Source: Gemmata massiliana (GTDB lineage Bacteria; Planctomycetota; Planctomycetia; Gemmatales; Gemmataceae). From it: DNA of 64,000 nt. Below, in pieces: positions 26,265-34,246 of the stretch. A program made the position numbers and the translations under genes. Every line of letters begins with the position of its first letter. The first letter of the stretch is position 1. The stretch lies in assembly GCA_000531095.1 (NCBI GenBank), contig HG799462.1:1434894-1498893 (forward strand). The letters run 5' to 3'. The notes below the pieces were generated by a model that was not told the origin of the DNA, did no database searches, and worked only from the letters and a program-made list of their open reading frames with translations.

Positions 26265-26993
26265 ATGACGTGGACCCCACCCGATGATCCGGACCCATCG
26301 GAGATACTTGACAGCGCCGCTCGCGACACTCGTACTGGCGCCCATGCCCAAGCCCTCGCCAAGTTCGTGTGGTTCCACGACAACGGCCATCGCATCAACA
26401 CGTCACTCTACGGCGTTCGCCTGTCCTTTGCGCTGACCGACTGGATGGAGTTGGCCGCTGTCTACCCGCCCGCGCGGGCCGCGTTCGTTCGGACCCGCGA
26501 TGAAACTGAAACCGCGTTTCGAGGCAACCCGCACAACTTCGGTTTGTTTCACGATCTGGCCGCGCTAAACCGGCACCTTGGTGAAGGCGCCCGGACAGCG
26601 GAACTGTTTGTTCTAACTGCACAAATTGATCGTGCCGCCGCGGAGCGTCTGTACCGTGTCGCCGAGCCGTTCCTGATCGCGGTCGGGCGCTACGAAGTGT
26701 GTGGACCGTATCTCGCTCCGGCGACTCGGTTGTGGTTAGCTGATGATTCCTACAAGTTGATGAGCCGCGTGGAAGCGAGAGAATCCGAGAGAGAGTGTGC
26801 GTCTCCGCCAATGGCACGCGGTTTCTACACACACGACGTTGCAACCCTCGTTGGGCTGCTAGTTCTCAACAACCGAGTTGAGGAGGCACGTCAGGCACGT
26901 GCAGACGCCTTGGCTGTCGTGGACGACGGCGAATTCCGTGAGATGCTCGATGCCGCGATGACCGGCCACTTGCCTCCGCCTTCGTTTAGTTGA
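26265..26993 (+). CDS. Conserved planctomycete hypothetical protein
   Basis: 242 residues, mostly helical, with FVWFHDNGHRINTSLYGVRLSFALTDW and LAALNRHLGEGARTAELFVL. It resembles a family of unknown function I associate with Gemmata-like genomes; no catalytic motif is visible and a TPR-like helical scaffold is possible. It is the first gene right of the tRNA-Pro remnant. Confidence 0.6.
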   Translation: MTWTPPDDPDPSEILDSAARDTRTGAHAQALAKFVWFHDNGHRINTSLYGVRLSFALTDWMELAAVYPPARAAFVRTRDETETAFRGNPHNFGLFHDLAALNRHLGEGARTAELFVLTAQIDRAAAERLYRVAEPFLIAVGRYEVCGPYLAPATRLWLADDSYKLMSRVEARESERECASPPMARGFYTHDVATLVGLLVLNNRVEEARQARADALAVVDDGEFREMLDAAMTGHLPPPSFS

Positions 26994-27044
26994 CTTGCGT
27001 ATTACCATCGGCGAAGCGAACTTACTCCCGAGGCGCCCGCGACG

Positions 27045-28340
27045 ATGCTCCATTTTCTCCTCACTCCGCTGTTCGTTCTGATACTGGCCCTGGTGCCGAT
27101 CGATAGTGCGTGGGGGCACGCACCGATCCCGCAGGAAGCGCGAACAGTCGCCCCGACACCAAAACAGCTAAAGGAAGCAAAGGCCGCGTTCAAGGGCTTC
27201 GGGGGCACACACCACGAGCGGTCCGTGGCAGGAATCAGGGGCTTGGTCCACACCTTCGCGATGCCGACTACTGTCAATGACGCAACCCTCAAGCGCGTGC
27301 CCGATCTGCCATTCACGTTCGGGTTGCAGCTCAGCCTCACCCAAGTAACCGATCAGGGGCTCAAGGAGCTGAACCGGCTCACTCACCTCACGTTCCTGGA
27401 TCTCTCCAGCACCCAGGTGACTGACGCGGGGCTTAAGGAACTCAAGGGCTTCCCCAGTCTCGTTGCGCTGCACCTCCAATACACCGACGTGACCGACGTG
27501 GGGCTTAAAGAACTTAAAGGGTTCGCCCGGCTCACCGAATTAGATCTGTTTCATATTCCCACGGTAACGGACGATGGCCTTAAGGAGCTCAGGGGGCTTA
27601 CCAAACTCGCCAAACTGAACCTCTACGGCACCGCGGTCACGGACGCGGGACTCAAGGAACTCAAGGGGCTCACTGCACTCACCACACTCGACCTTCACGC
27701 CCTCACGATAACAGATCGTGGCCTTCAAGAACTTAAGGGACTTACCGAACTCACCATTCTGGACCTTGGTCGCACGAAGATCACGGACCGTGGTCTCCAG
27801 GAGCTCAAGGGACTAATCAACCTCACCGAACTGTGCCTTCACGCGACCGCGGTAACGGACACCGGGCTCGATGAGCTCCAAAGGCTTACTGCACTTACGA
27901 AGTTGGATCTCGGACGCACGAAGATTTCGGACGTCGGATCGAAACGACTGAAGGGTTTCGCGAAGCTCACCGAACTAAACCTCGCGTCCACTCTCGTGAC
28001 AGATCGGGGACTCAAAGAAATTCAGGGGCTCACAAAACTGGATTGGTTGCACCTCGGTTCCACGGAAGTCACGGGCACGGGGCTCATGGGATTCACCAAC
28101 CTCACGCTTTTGGACCTCAGTTCAACGGGCCTGATAGACACGGGACTCCAAGATTTGAAAGGGCTGACGCACCTCAAGTACCTCGATCTCGAATCCACAA
28201 AGGTGACGGACGCAGCGCTCGAGGAACTGAAAAAGCACAAGAAGCTCACCGAACTGAATCTTCGAGGCACGAGAGTAACGAACGCGGGATTCAAGGCATT
28301 GCGCGCCGCGCTACCCAGGTGCGAAATCACCGCGGAATAA
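27045..28340 (+). CDS. Secreted leucine-rich-repeat protein
   Basis: 431 residues. A signal peptide (about 1-24) and a short linker with TPKQLKEAKAAFKGFGG are followed by roughly 14 leucine-rich repeats of about 24 residues with consensus LKELKGLTxLTxLDLxxTxVTD (bacterial RNI/LRR type). The final repeat ends in LRAALPRCEI, a cap also seen in the paralogue at 29333-30496. LRR solenoids mediate protein binding. The 27-30 kb pair may be accessory cargo. Confidence 0.85.
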   Translation: MLHFLLTPLFVLILALVPIDSAWGHAPIPQEARTVAPTPKQLKEAKAAFKGFGGTHHERSVAGIRGLVHTFAMPTTVNDATLKRVPDLPFTFGLQLSLTQVTDQGLKELNRLTHLTFLDLSSTQVTDAGLKELKGFPSLVALHLQYTDVTDVGLKELKGFARLTELDLFHIPTVTDDGLKELRGLTKLAKLNLYGTAVTDAGLKELKGLTALTTLDLHALTITDRGLQELKGLTELTILDLGRTKITDRGLQELKGLINLTELCLHATAVTDTGLDELQRLTALTKLDLGRTKISDVGSKRLKGFAKLTELNLASTLVTDRGLKEIQGLTKLDWLHLGSTEVTGTGLMGFTNLTLLDLSSTGLIDTGLQDLKGLTHLKYLDLESTKVTDAALEELKKHKKLTELNLRGTRVTNAGFKALRAALPRCEITAE

Positions 28341-28420
28341 TTAGATTAAAGAGTTAAACCCTGGTCTTTTTGGCCCCCGTTCATCCGCAGAATCAAGAGT
28401 TCGGTTCGGAGGGCGAACAT

Positions 28421-29158
28421 ATGAGGTGCGTGCGCGCGAGCATTGTGGCCTTGAGCCTGCTGAGTCTCATGCCCCCCGCGCGAGCCGATTCACCTGCACG
28501 CCCGCATTCTTACAAGAAGCTCACACCGGGCAACGAGTTCGTATTCGTCATGGTCTCTCCGGAGCCCGCCGAGGAAGAGTATAAGCACTTCAACGAGGAA
28601 GCTGCAGCCGAGATCCGGGAGATACGCCAAGTGTACGCCCGCAGCGGGATGTACCGCAACGACGGATCGACCGAACCACTGTGGACCGTGGACTGGTATG
28701 CACACGGGGTCGATCCGACGGCCGACGGAGCGCACCTGGTACGCTACGGTCCGTGGGCCGGTCTCCGGCGTGACGGGACTCCGAACCTCGATTGCGAGGC
28801 CGTGAGTTTCTTCGCGAACGGCCAGTTGATCCGCACGTACCGAGTCGCCGAGTTGATCGACAACCCCGGCCGCCTGCCCCGATCCGTCTCACATTTCTGG
28901 TGGCGGGAAGCGGGGAACGTCAGCGGAGAGTTCGAGTACACGATCGCGACCCTCGACGGGAACTGGTTCGTGTTCGACGTCCGCACCGGAGAAGCGGTGT
29001 CCGCGTTGCGAGTAGGCCACAAACTCCGGTGGAACTGGTGGATGGCACTTGGAATTGCTTTCGGCGTCGCATCTGTAGGGCTCGTCTGGCGCCAGCGTTC
29101 ACGCACGAGGCGGGCCGCGAACGGCTCGCCGGCTGTCGTTAAAGCCACTCAGAAATAG
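28421..29158 (+). CDS. Secreted or membrane-anchored protein of unknown function
   Basis: 245 residues, starting at the ATG at 28421 (GGAGGG upstream) with a clear signal peptide (MRCVRASIVALSLLSLMPPARA). The middle contains PLWTVDWYAHGV and GEFEYTIATLDGNWFVFDVRTGE. Near the C-terminus a single membrane helix (WWMALGIAFGVASVGLVW) is followed by an Arg-rich tail, so the bulk is outside the membrane with a short cytosolic end. It lies between the two LRR genes. No family recognised. Confidence 0.65.
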   Translation: MRCVRASIVALSLLSLMPPARADSPARPHSYKKLTPGNEFVFVMVSPEPAEEEYKHFNEEAAAEIREIRQVYARSGMYRNDGSTEPLWTVDWYAHGVDPTADGAHLVRYGPWAGLRRDGTPNLDCEAVSFFANGQLIRTYRVAELIDNPGRLPRSVSHFWWREAGNVSGEFEYTIATLDGNWFVFDVRTGEAVSALRVGHKLRWNWWMALGIAFGVASVGLVWRQRSRTRRAANGSPAVVKATQK

Positions 29159-29190
29159 TAACTGCTCCCAATCACTCGCCCGTTAACGTG

Positions 29191-29220
29191 ACGGGTCGCA
29201 GCATTACTTTCGCGGCCCGT
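29191..29220 (+). terminator. Hairpin terminator candidate
   Basis: ACGGGTCGC (29191-29199) pairs with GCGGCCCGT (29212-29220), with one G-T pair. It follows the secreted-protein gene. A very similar stem closes the second LRR gene, so these may be a duplicated gene-end module. Confidence 0.5.
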
Positions 29221-29332
29221 ATTCGTTCACCCTGGTTGAGCCTTCGGGCTGAGCGTTGAGCGGCCGCCTCATGATTTACCCGTGTAATCGCAAGAGGTAT
29301 ACTCGCACTCGAACCCTTATCTCGAGGCGCCA

Positions 29333-30496
29333 ATGACTGCCCACACACGACTTCTGACTCTGCTGCTCGCGCTCGCGCTGATGCCGGTCGGGGGGGCAGG
29401 ATGTCGTCCCGCACCGGTTCAAGAAGACCAGAAGCCGCTCTCGCTCGCCCCAACCCCGGAGCAGTTGAAGGCTGCAAAGGCGGCCTTCCAAGAGCTCGGC
29501 GGCGCACACACAGAGCAGCGCCTGAGCGGCGAGAGAGGTACCGTTCACGTGTTCTCGCTACCGGAGGCGGCCGACGATACCACTTTGAGGCGAGTACCGA
29601 ACCTGCCGTTTGAGTTCGGGTTAACTCTCAGTCTGACCAAGGTAACGGACACGGGACTCAAGGAACTCAAAGGGCTCGCCAATCTGAAGCACTTGCGGAT
29701 CGGTTTCACGAAGGTAACGGACGCCGGGCTCAAGGAGCTCAAAGGGCTCACCAAGCTGACATCTCTGTCCCTCGAAGGGACGAAGTTAACGGACGCGGGA
29801 CTCAAGGAACTGAGGGGCCTCACCGAACTCACCGAACTGGGGCTACTCTCCACGGGGGTGACGGACGCGGGACTCAAAGAGCTGAGCGGATTCACCAACC
29901 TGATGTCCCTGGACCTTTGCGACACCGCGGTGTCGGACACGGGGCTCAAGGAGCTCAAAGGGCTCACCAAACTCACCACATTGTACCTCGGTTTTACACG
30001 GGTAACGGACGCAGGGCTCAAGGAGCTCAAAGGGCTCACGGAACTCACATCTCTGAACCTCAATCGCGTGAGAGTAACGGACGCGGGGCTCAAGGAGCTC
30101 AAAGGGCTCACCAAGCTCACCACCGTGTGCCTCGTCTCTACTCAGGTGACGGATGCGGGACTCAAGGAACTGAGCGGGCTCACCGGACTCACCGCACTGT
30201 ACCTCAATGAACGAATAACAGACGCGGGGCTCAAGGAACTGAAAAAGCACAGCAAACTCACCACACTGGCCCTTGAGGACGCTAAAGTGACGGACGCAGG
30301 ACTCAAGGAACTGAGCGGGCTCAACGAACTCACCTTCCTGAAACTCTCCTATACTCAGGTGACGGACGCGGGGCTCAACGAACTAAAAGGCCACACGAAA
30401 CTTACCTTCTTGGATCTCGGTTTTACGCAGGTAACGAGCGAGGGGCGCAAGGAACTGCGCGCCGCACTGCCCAATTGTAAGGTCAGACCGGAGTAG
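29333..30496 (+). CDS. Leucine-rich-repeat lipoprotein, paralogue of the 27-kb gene
   Basis: 387 residues with a lipobox (GGAGC, Cys near residue 24), the same linker as its paralogue (TPEQLKAAKAAFQELGG), then about a dozen repeats with consensus LTxVTDAGLKELKGLTKLTxL and the shared C-terminal cap LRAALPNCKV. The repeats are more uniform in DNA than those of the paralogue, suggesting recent internal expansion. It is probably anchored on the outer side of a membrane, whereas its sister is soluble. Confidence 0.85.
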   Translation: MTAHTRLLTLLLALALMPVGGAGCRPAPVQEDQKPLSLAPTPEQLKAAKAAFQELGGAHTEQRLSGERGTVHVFSLPEAADDTTLRRVPNLPFEFGLTLSLTKVTDTGLKELKGLANLKHLRIGFTKVTDAGLKELKGLTKLTSLSLEGTKLTDAGLKELRGLTELTELGLLSTGVTDAGLKELSGFTNLMSLDLCDTAVSDTGLKELKGLTKLTTLYLGFTRVTDAGLKELKGLTELTSLNLNRVRVTDAGLKELKGLTKLTTVCLVSTQVTDAGLKELSGLTGLTALYLNERITDAGLKELKKHSKLTTLALEDAKVTDAGLKELSGLNELTFLKLSYTQVTDAGLNELKGHTKLTFLDLGFTQVTSEGRKELRAALPNCKVRPE

Positions 30497-30527
30497 CTTG
30501 AGCGGTTGAACAGTGAGCACAAATGCA

Positions 30528-30557
30528 ACGGGCCGCGGAAGTGATCCCGCGGCCCGT
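30528..30557. terminator. Bidirectional terminator between LRR gene and prophage late genes
   Basis: ACGGGCCGCGG (30528-30538) and CCGCGGCCCGT (30547-30557) form an 11-base perfect stem between two convergent transcription units. Poly-T is weak on both sides. Confidence 0.6.
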
Positions 30558-30579
30558 ACTTATTCGCCCTGGTCGAGAC

Positions 30580-30786
30580 TCACGCCTTCGCGACGGCGTC
30601 AACCACCGGTTCCTTCACGTCGCTCGAGAAATCCGGGAGCGGGGGCAGTTTGAGCCCGAACAGTCCGGCGATGAACGCCACCCACGGCACGATCAGCTTG
30701 AGATTCGAGCCGTCACCGAACTTGGCGAACTCGCGCACATCGTCAGCGCTACCGAGGTTCACGTTGAGGTGCAGGTGCAGCATCAT
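30580..30786 (-). CDS. Small prophage protein, unknown
   Basis: 68 residues with a hydrophobic middle (LIVPWVAFIAGLFGL). It is the last gene of the minus-strand prophage run and overlaps the previous gene by four bases (ATGA). It could be membrane-associated and part of a lysis cassette, by position only. Confidence 0.5.
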   Translation of the reverse strand: MMLHLHLNVNLGSADDVREFAKFGDGSNLKLIVPWVAFIAGLFGLKLPPLPDFSSDVKEPVVDAVAKA

Positions 30787-31007
30787 TTGCCCTTTGTGTT
30801 GGGATCAGGTGAGGGAAAAACCTGAACCACGGGAGTGATCCCATCAGCTCCCGAGGTCACCAGGATTACGGGCGGGGGAGGGAGCGGAACGTCCTTCCCC
30901 AGCCAGCGCTCTGCGAGCGCGGAGGCGATCGACAGCGCGAGGATCGCGGACGCATACAGAGCCCAGTCCTTCAGTCGTTCGGCGTAGCTCTTGGTGCTTT
31001 CGGCCAC
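30783..31007 (-). CDS. Small single-span membrane protein, holin candidate
   Basis: 74 residues: a charged N-terminus (MAESTKSYAERLKDW), one membrane helix (about 16-34, ALYASAILALSIASALAERW) and a Pro-rich tail. Size, topology and position at the end of the structural genes fit a holin or spanin-like role, but no sequence family supports it. Confidence 0.5.
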   Translation of the reverse strand: MAESTKSYAERLKDWALYASAILALSIASALAERWLGKDVPLPPPPVILVTSGADGITPVVQVFPSPDPNTKGK

Positions 31008-31011
31008 GGCA

Positions 31012-31266
31012 TCACCTCATGAGTTTGAGCAGCTCGAGTAGCCCCACGGTCGAGAGCACCCCGCCGCACACACCGACCACGAACCACACGTCCGGCCCGC
31101 GTGAGCGCTCGCGCCTCGCCACGGTCGAGGGCAGGCACCGGGCCTCGGCACCGGTCGCCACGATCACCGGGAGCGGGTGACCGCACCCGGCACACGGCCA
31201 CAACGGGGGCGGCCAGTTCGTGCGCGTGTTGAACTTGTCGCACCGATGGCACGCCACCCCGATCAC
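31012..31266 (-). CDS. Small zinc-ribbon/membrane protein
   Basis: 84 residues. An N-terminal CxxC pair (ACHRCDKF and PCAGCGHP) forms a rubredoxin-like zinc ribbon, and a C-terminal membrane helix (VWFVVGVCGGVLSTVGLLELL) follows. It is tightly packed with its neighbours. Function unknown. Confidence 0.55.
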   Translation of the reverse strand: MIGVACHRCDKFNTRTNWPPPLWPCAGCGHPLPVIVATGAEARCLPSTVARRERSRGPDVWFVVGVCGGVLSTVGLLELLKLMR

Positions 31267-31277
31267 GCGCGCTCACC

Positions 31278-32375
31278 TCACTTGAGGGTCGTTACCGACA
31301 GGGTCCGGCGCGTCGGCATGTCCACCGGTTCCCACACGTTGATGGGGCCGATGCCCGCTTCGGGAATCTCAATCGGGGTCCACGTCTCCGTTTCGCTGCT
31401 CGCGCCGGGCCGGTACTTGCGGGCGATGTCCGCCGCGCAGCCCCACACGCGCGCCTTCTGGCCCTTCGCCGTCGTGCAGCACACGCACGAGATCAACTCG
31501 CCCGTGTCGTCGCGGAAGATGCCCCCGCCCGAGTCACCCGAGGAAACGGACAACGACATTTGGAGCTGACCGTTGCCGTCCTGCGCGAACGTGATCTCGC
31601 CGTCCTCGCGGTTTCCGGGCACATCAACGCCATACCCCTTGTGCCAAATCTTGGTCCCGACCGCGGGGTTCGTGGCCGCGATCTCGGCGAACGGCAGGTC
31701 CGCGAGCGTCGCGTCCTCGGTCGTGAGCCACGCGCAGTCCGGTGTTTCGTAGATGCTCCCAACCTTGATCGCGAGTTTCCGGCCGTCCGGGAGCGTCATG
31801 GAGCCCTTCGCGCCGACGCCCACGTGGGTCACGCAGTGTGCCGCGGTAAGCACGTCCCACTTCCCATCGGCCCGCCGCGGCCCGATCACCGTGGCCGTGC
31901 AGCCCGCGTTGCCGAACTGGATCTTGCCCAGCGCGGCCACCGGGTTCGCTTTCGGCTTCGTGGGCGGTTGCGGAGTGGGCGGGACGATCGGGGGCGCCTT
32001 GTCGCAGCAGTTCTCGATCTCCACCGCCATCGCTTGTTCATCCACCGAAATCGCGCCGTCGGCCCCGGTGGTGATGACCAGCGCCTCGATCTGGTACGTA
32101 CCGGGCGGGGCCACGAATTCGAGGATGCCGCGCGGGGTCGTCGCGCGCTGCACGTCCTGGCTCGGGTACACGCGCCAGATGATCCCGGCTCTCGGGTCGA
32201 TCCCCGACGCCTTCACGCGGACCAACTGAAACGGCTTGTACTTCGCGGCCCCCTCGAGCGCGAGCTTTTGGGGCAACGGTTCGGGAACGAGCATCCGGTC
32301 CGGGGTGGCCATCAGCTCTGGAACGATGAGACACAATACCAACGCCAGCGGGACAATGAGGCGAACGCGAAGCAT
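31278..32375 (-). CDS. Exported trypsin-like serine protease
   Basis: 365 residues from the ATG at 32375 (CAGGAG upstream). An N-terminal signal/anchor (MLRVRLIVPLALVLCLIVPE) is followed by a beta-rich region of about 100 residues, a Pro/Lys linker and a chymotrypsin-fold domain. The triad is readable: His180 in LTAAHCV, Asp213 in TPDCAWL and Ser282 in SSGDSGGGIF. It sits among tail and small membrane genes where lysis genes usually lie. Whether it helps lysis, processes virion proteins or is host cargo cannot be told from sequence. Confidence 0.8.
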   Translation of the reverse strand: MLRVRLIVPLALVLCLIVPELMATPDRMLVPEPLPQKLALEGAAKYKPFQLVRVKASGIDPRAGIIWRVYPSQDVQRATTPRGILEFVAPPGTYQIEALVITTGADGAISVDEQAMAVEIENCCDKAPPIVPPTPQPPTKPKANPVAALGKIQFGNAGCTATVIGPRRADGKWDVLTAAHCVTHVGVGAKGSMTLPDGRKLAIKVGSIYETPDCAWLTTEDATLADLPFAEIAATNPAVGTKIWHKGYGVDVPGNREDGEITFAQDGNGQLQMSLSVSSGDSGGGIFRDDTGELISCVCCTTAKGQKARVWGCAADIARKYRPGASSETETWTPIEIPEAGIGPINVWEPVDMPTRRTLSVTTLK

Positions 32376-32483
32376 GAGAATCGGCTCCTGGGCGAGTGAC
32401 TCTGACAATTGAAATTGGCGATCAAAATACCAAATCAAATAGGAATTACCTATTTCAGTAAGCAAAAAAAATGCGCACTGGGC

Positions 32484-32708
32484 TCATGCCGTACCGAGGG
32501 GCGCGCTCGGGCCGGTGTCGTGGACGTTCACCGACACGTCCCAACCGCTCGCGGCGCTGTCCGCTCGGCGCTTCAGCAGATCCCGGCACGCCTGCCACCT
32601 CGCCTGGAGTTCGCGCGCGGTCCGGAGCGCCCGGCGCAGCTCGGCCGTGAGGCGGTCGTACTCCTCGAGCAGCGCTGCGCCGCTCTTGATCGGGACGGGT
32701 GACGTCAT
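32484..32708 (-). CDS. Small coiled-coil prophage protein
   Basis: 74 residues. After PVPIKSGAALLEEYDRLTAEL a charged helix (LRRALRTARELQARWQACRDLLKRRAD) is predicted to form a coiled coil. The ATG at 32708 has an AAGGGG sequence upstream and is preferred to a GTG 15 bases earlier. Unknown role. Confidence 0.5.
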   Translation of the reverse strand: MTSPVPIKSGAALLEEYDRLTAELRRALRTARELQARWQACRDLLKRRADSAASGWDVSVNVHDTGPSAPLGTA

Positions 32709-32735
32709 TCGGTGCCCCTTCACGGTTCCGGTGTT

Positions 32736-33047
32736 TCAGTTCGCGCCGCGCACCGCGGCACGGTAGCTCACCGCGCGCTCGTCCCCCAAGTTTCCGGGCG
32801 CGGTGAACGTGATCGTTGCCACGTACACGGCCCCGATCGTGAGCCCGGCCAGGTCCGCGGCCGGGATCTGCGCGCGGTACAGACCGGGCTTACCCGTCAC
32901 GAACGGCATGGGGCCGCTTGAGACGACCGCACCCCCGGACAGTGCCAGAGAGTAGGCGCACGTTCCGTCGTTGATGAACGCGCCGGCCTGGGTGCGCGCG
33001 TCGGCGTACTCGAGCAGGTGCGGGCAGTTGCGGTAGATCGGCTCCAT
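32736..33047 (-). CDS. Prophage structural-type protein, unknown
   Basis: 103 residues, predicted all-beta (GAFINDGTCAYSLALSGGAVV ... GAVYVATITFTAPG), resembling small tail or fibre-associated proteins. It is tightly spaced after the 59-residue gene (stop at 33055, start at 33047). Confidence 0.5.
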   Translation of the reverse strand: MEPIYRNCPHLLEYADARTQAGAFINDGTCAYSLALSGGAVVSSGPMPFVTGKPGLYRAQIPAADLAGLTIGAVYVATITFTAPGNLGDERAVSYRAAVRGAN

Positions 33048-33054
33048 CGCGGTC

Positions 33055-33234
33055 TCACATCGGGGTCAGACGGACGGAAGCGGTGACGGAGGGCGCGGCG
33101 CGCACCGTGGCCGAAACCGCGGGTACGAGCCGAACGGACGCGAACACGGGCACCTTGAGCGCCGGGGCCGGACCAGTTCCGCCGCCGCCGAGCCCGAACA
33201 GATTGAGGATCGCATTGATCCACCCGCCGACCAT
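33055..33234 (-). CDS. 59-residue prophage protein
   Basis: An open frame of 59 codons that fits exactly between its neighbours. ATG is at 33232-33234 and TGA at 33055-33057; the next gene starts seven bases on. The protein begins MVGGWINAILNLFGLGGGG and continues with alternating Val/Ala/Pro (VRLVPAVSATVRAAPSVTAS). The amphipathic start and the exact fit make it a likely real gene. No family recognised. Confidence 0.5.
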   Translation of the reverse strand: MVGGWINAILNLFGLGGGGTGPAPALKVPVFASVRLVPAVSATVRAAPSVTASVRLTPM

Positions 33235-33241
33235 AGCAACC

Positions 33242-34243
33242 TCACTTGTAATCGATCCCGATTACGACCTCGCCGGCTCCGACCGCGCCGGTGTCCGTGT
33301 TCCCTATCCCGGTCGTGACCGCGAACGCGATGCCCGTGGTGAATTCCAGCCCCTTGGCCCATTCCTTCACGACACCGGCACCGGCCGTGTTCCCGGGAAT
33401 CAGGAGCGTTTTGACCGGCGTGTCGGTGCCGACCGTTGGCGCCGACGCCTTGTTGTACAGCTTCAGGTACCGGGGCGACGCGCTCGTGTTGAACGCCTGC
33501 ACGTCGTACACCTGGCCCGCGCCGGCCTTCACGCTCGTCGCGTTGGTGCTTGCCGCGCTGACCGTGTGGGACATCAGCAGCCCGCCCGAGGTCACCGGCA
33601 GATCCTTCGTGGTGACCGTGTTCGTGATGCCGGTCAGCGTGGTGACCGTGCCCACGGTCGTGACGGTCGCGAGCGTCTGCGCCGCGGCAATGGTGATCGC
33701 CGGGAGCGTCAGAACGTCCACGTCCCCGATGTTGTTGGTGCCCGCGGGCAGGGCCGCGGACAGCGAGAACGTCCACGCGCCCGACTGCGTCACCGCGTGC
33801 GTCGGGACCGAGGCGAGCGACACGGGCACGGCCGAGGCGCGCAACTGCGCATCGGTGAGCGGGCCGGACACGGGCACGGTTCCGGACACGCCCACGGTCC
33901 ACGCGCCCGACTGAGTCACCGCGTGTGTGCCAACCGTGAGTGTGCCGGCGAGCCGTGCGTCGATCGACTCGAGCACCGCCCCCTGCGCGGCCTGCAACGT
34001 GGCCGTGGCCGCGTTGGTGGCGAGCGGGATCGCTTCGAGTGACACGGCCCACGTCGCGCCGGCCTGCTGCTGCACCGGGAGCCCGTGCGCGTCGTCCACC
34101 GGGGTGTACGGGCCGTTCAGGGCGCCGAACGCGACCGCCCCGAACGGCATGATCCGGTTTTGCGAATCGGTGTCCGTGAACGAGTCGGTCGCGAGCACCG
34201 CGCCGCCCGAACCCGGGTTGAGAGTCAAGCCGTCGAACGCCAT
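33242..34243 (-). CDS. Prophage tail/fibre-type structural protein
   Basis: 333 residues, low in charge and rich in Thr, Ala, Val and Gly. It holds two copies of THAVTQSGAW and a long beta-repetitive middle (TVTTVGTVTTLTGITNTVTT), typical of phage fibres and structural proteins that are rich in beta strands. It begins MAFDGLTLNPGSGGAVLATD and is packed against the beta-helix gene. Confidence 0.6.
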   Translation of the reverse strand: MAFDGLTLNPGSGGAVLATDSFTDTDSQNRIMPFGAVAFGALNGPYTPVDDAHGLPVQQQAGATWAVSLEAIPLATNAATATLQAAQGAVLESIDARLAGTLTVGTHAVTQSGAWTVGVSGTVPVSGPLTDAQLRASAVPVSLASVPTHAVTQSGAWTFSLSAALPAGTNNIGDVDVLTLPAITIAAAQTLATVTTVGTVTTLTGITNTVTTKDLPVTSGGLLMSHTVSAASTNATSVKAGAGQVYDVQAFNTSASPRYLKLYNKASAPTVGTDTPVKTLLIPGNTAGAGVVKEWAKGLEFTTGIAFAVTTGIGNTDTGAVGAGEVVIGIDYK

Positions 34244-34246
34244 GAC

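Noticed and set aside
27300-30480. Direct DNA repeats as a CRISPR-like array
   Set aside because: The ~72-base period is the leucine-rich-repeat unit in an open frame.
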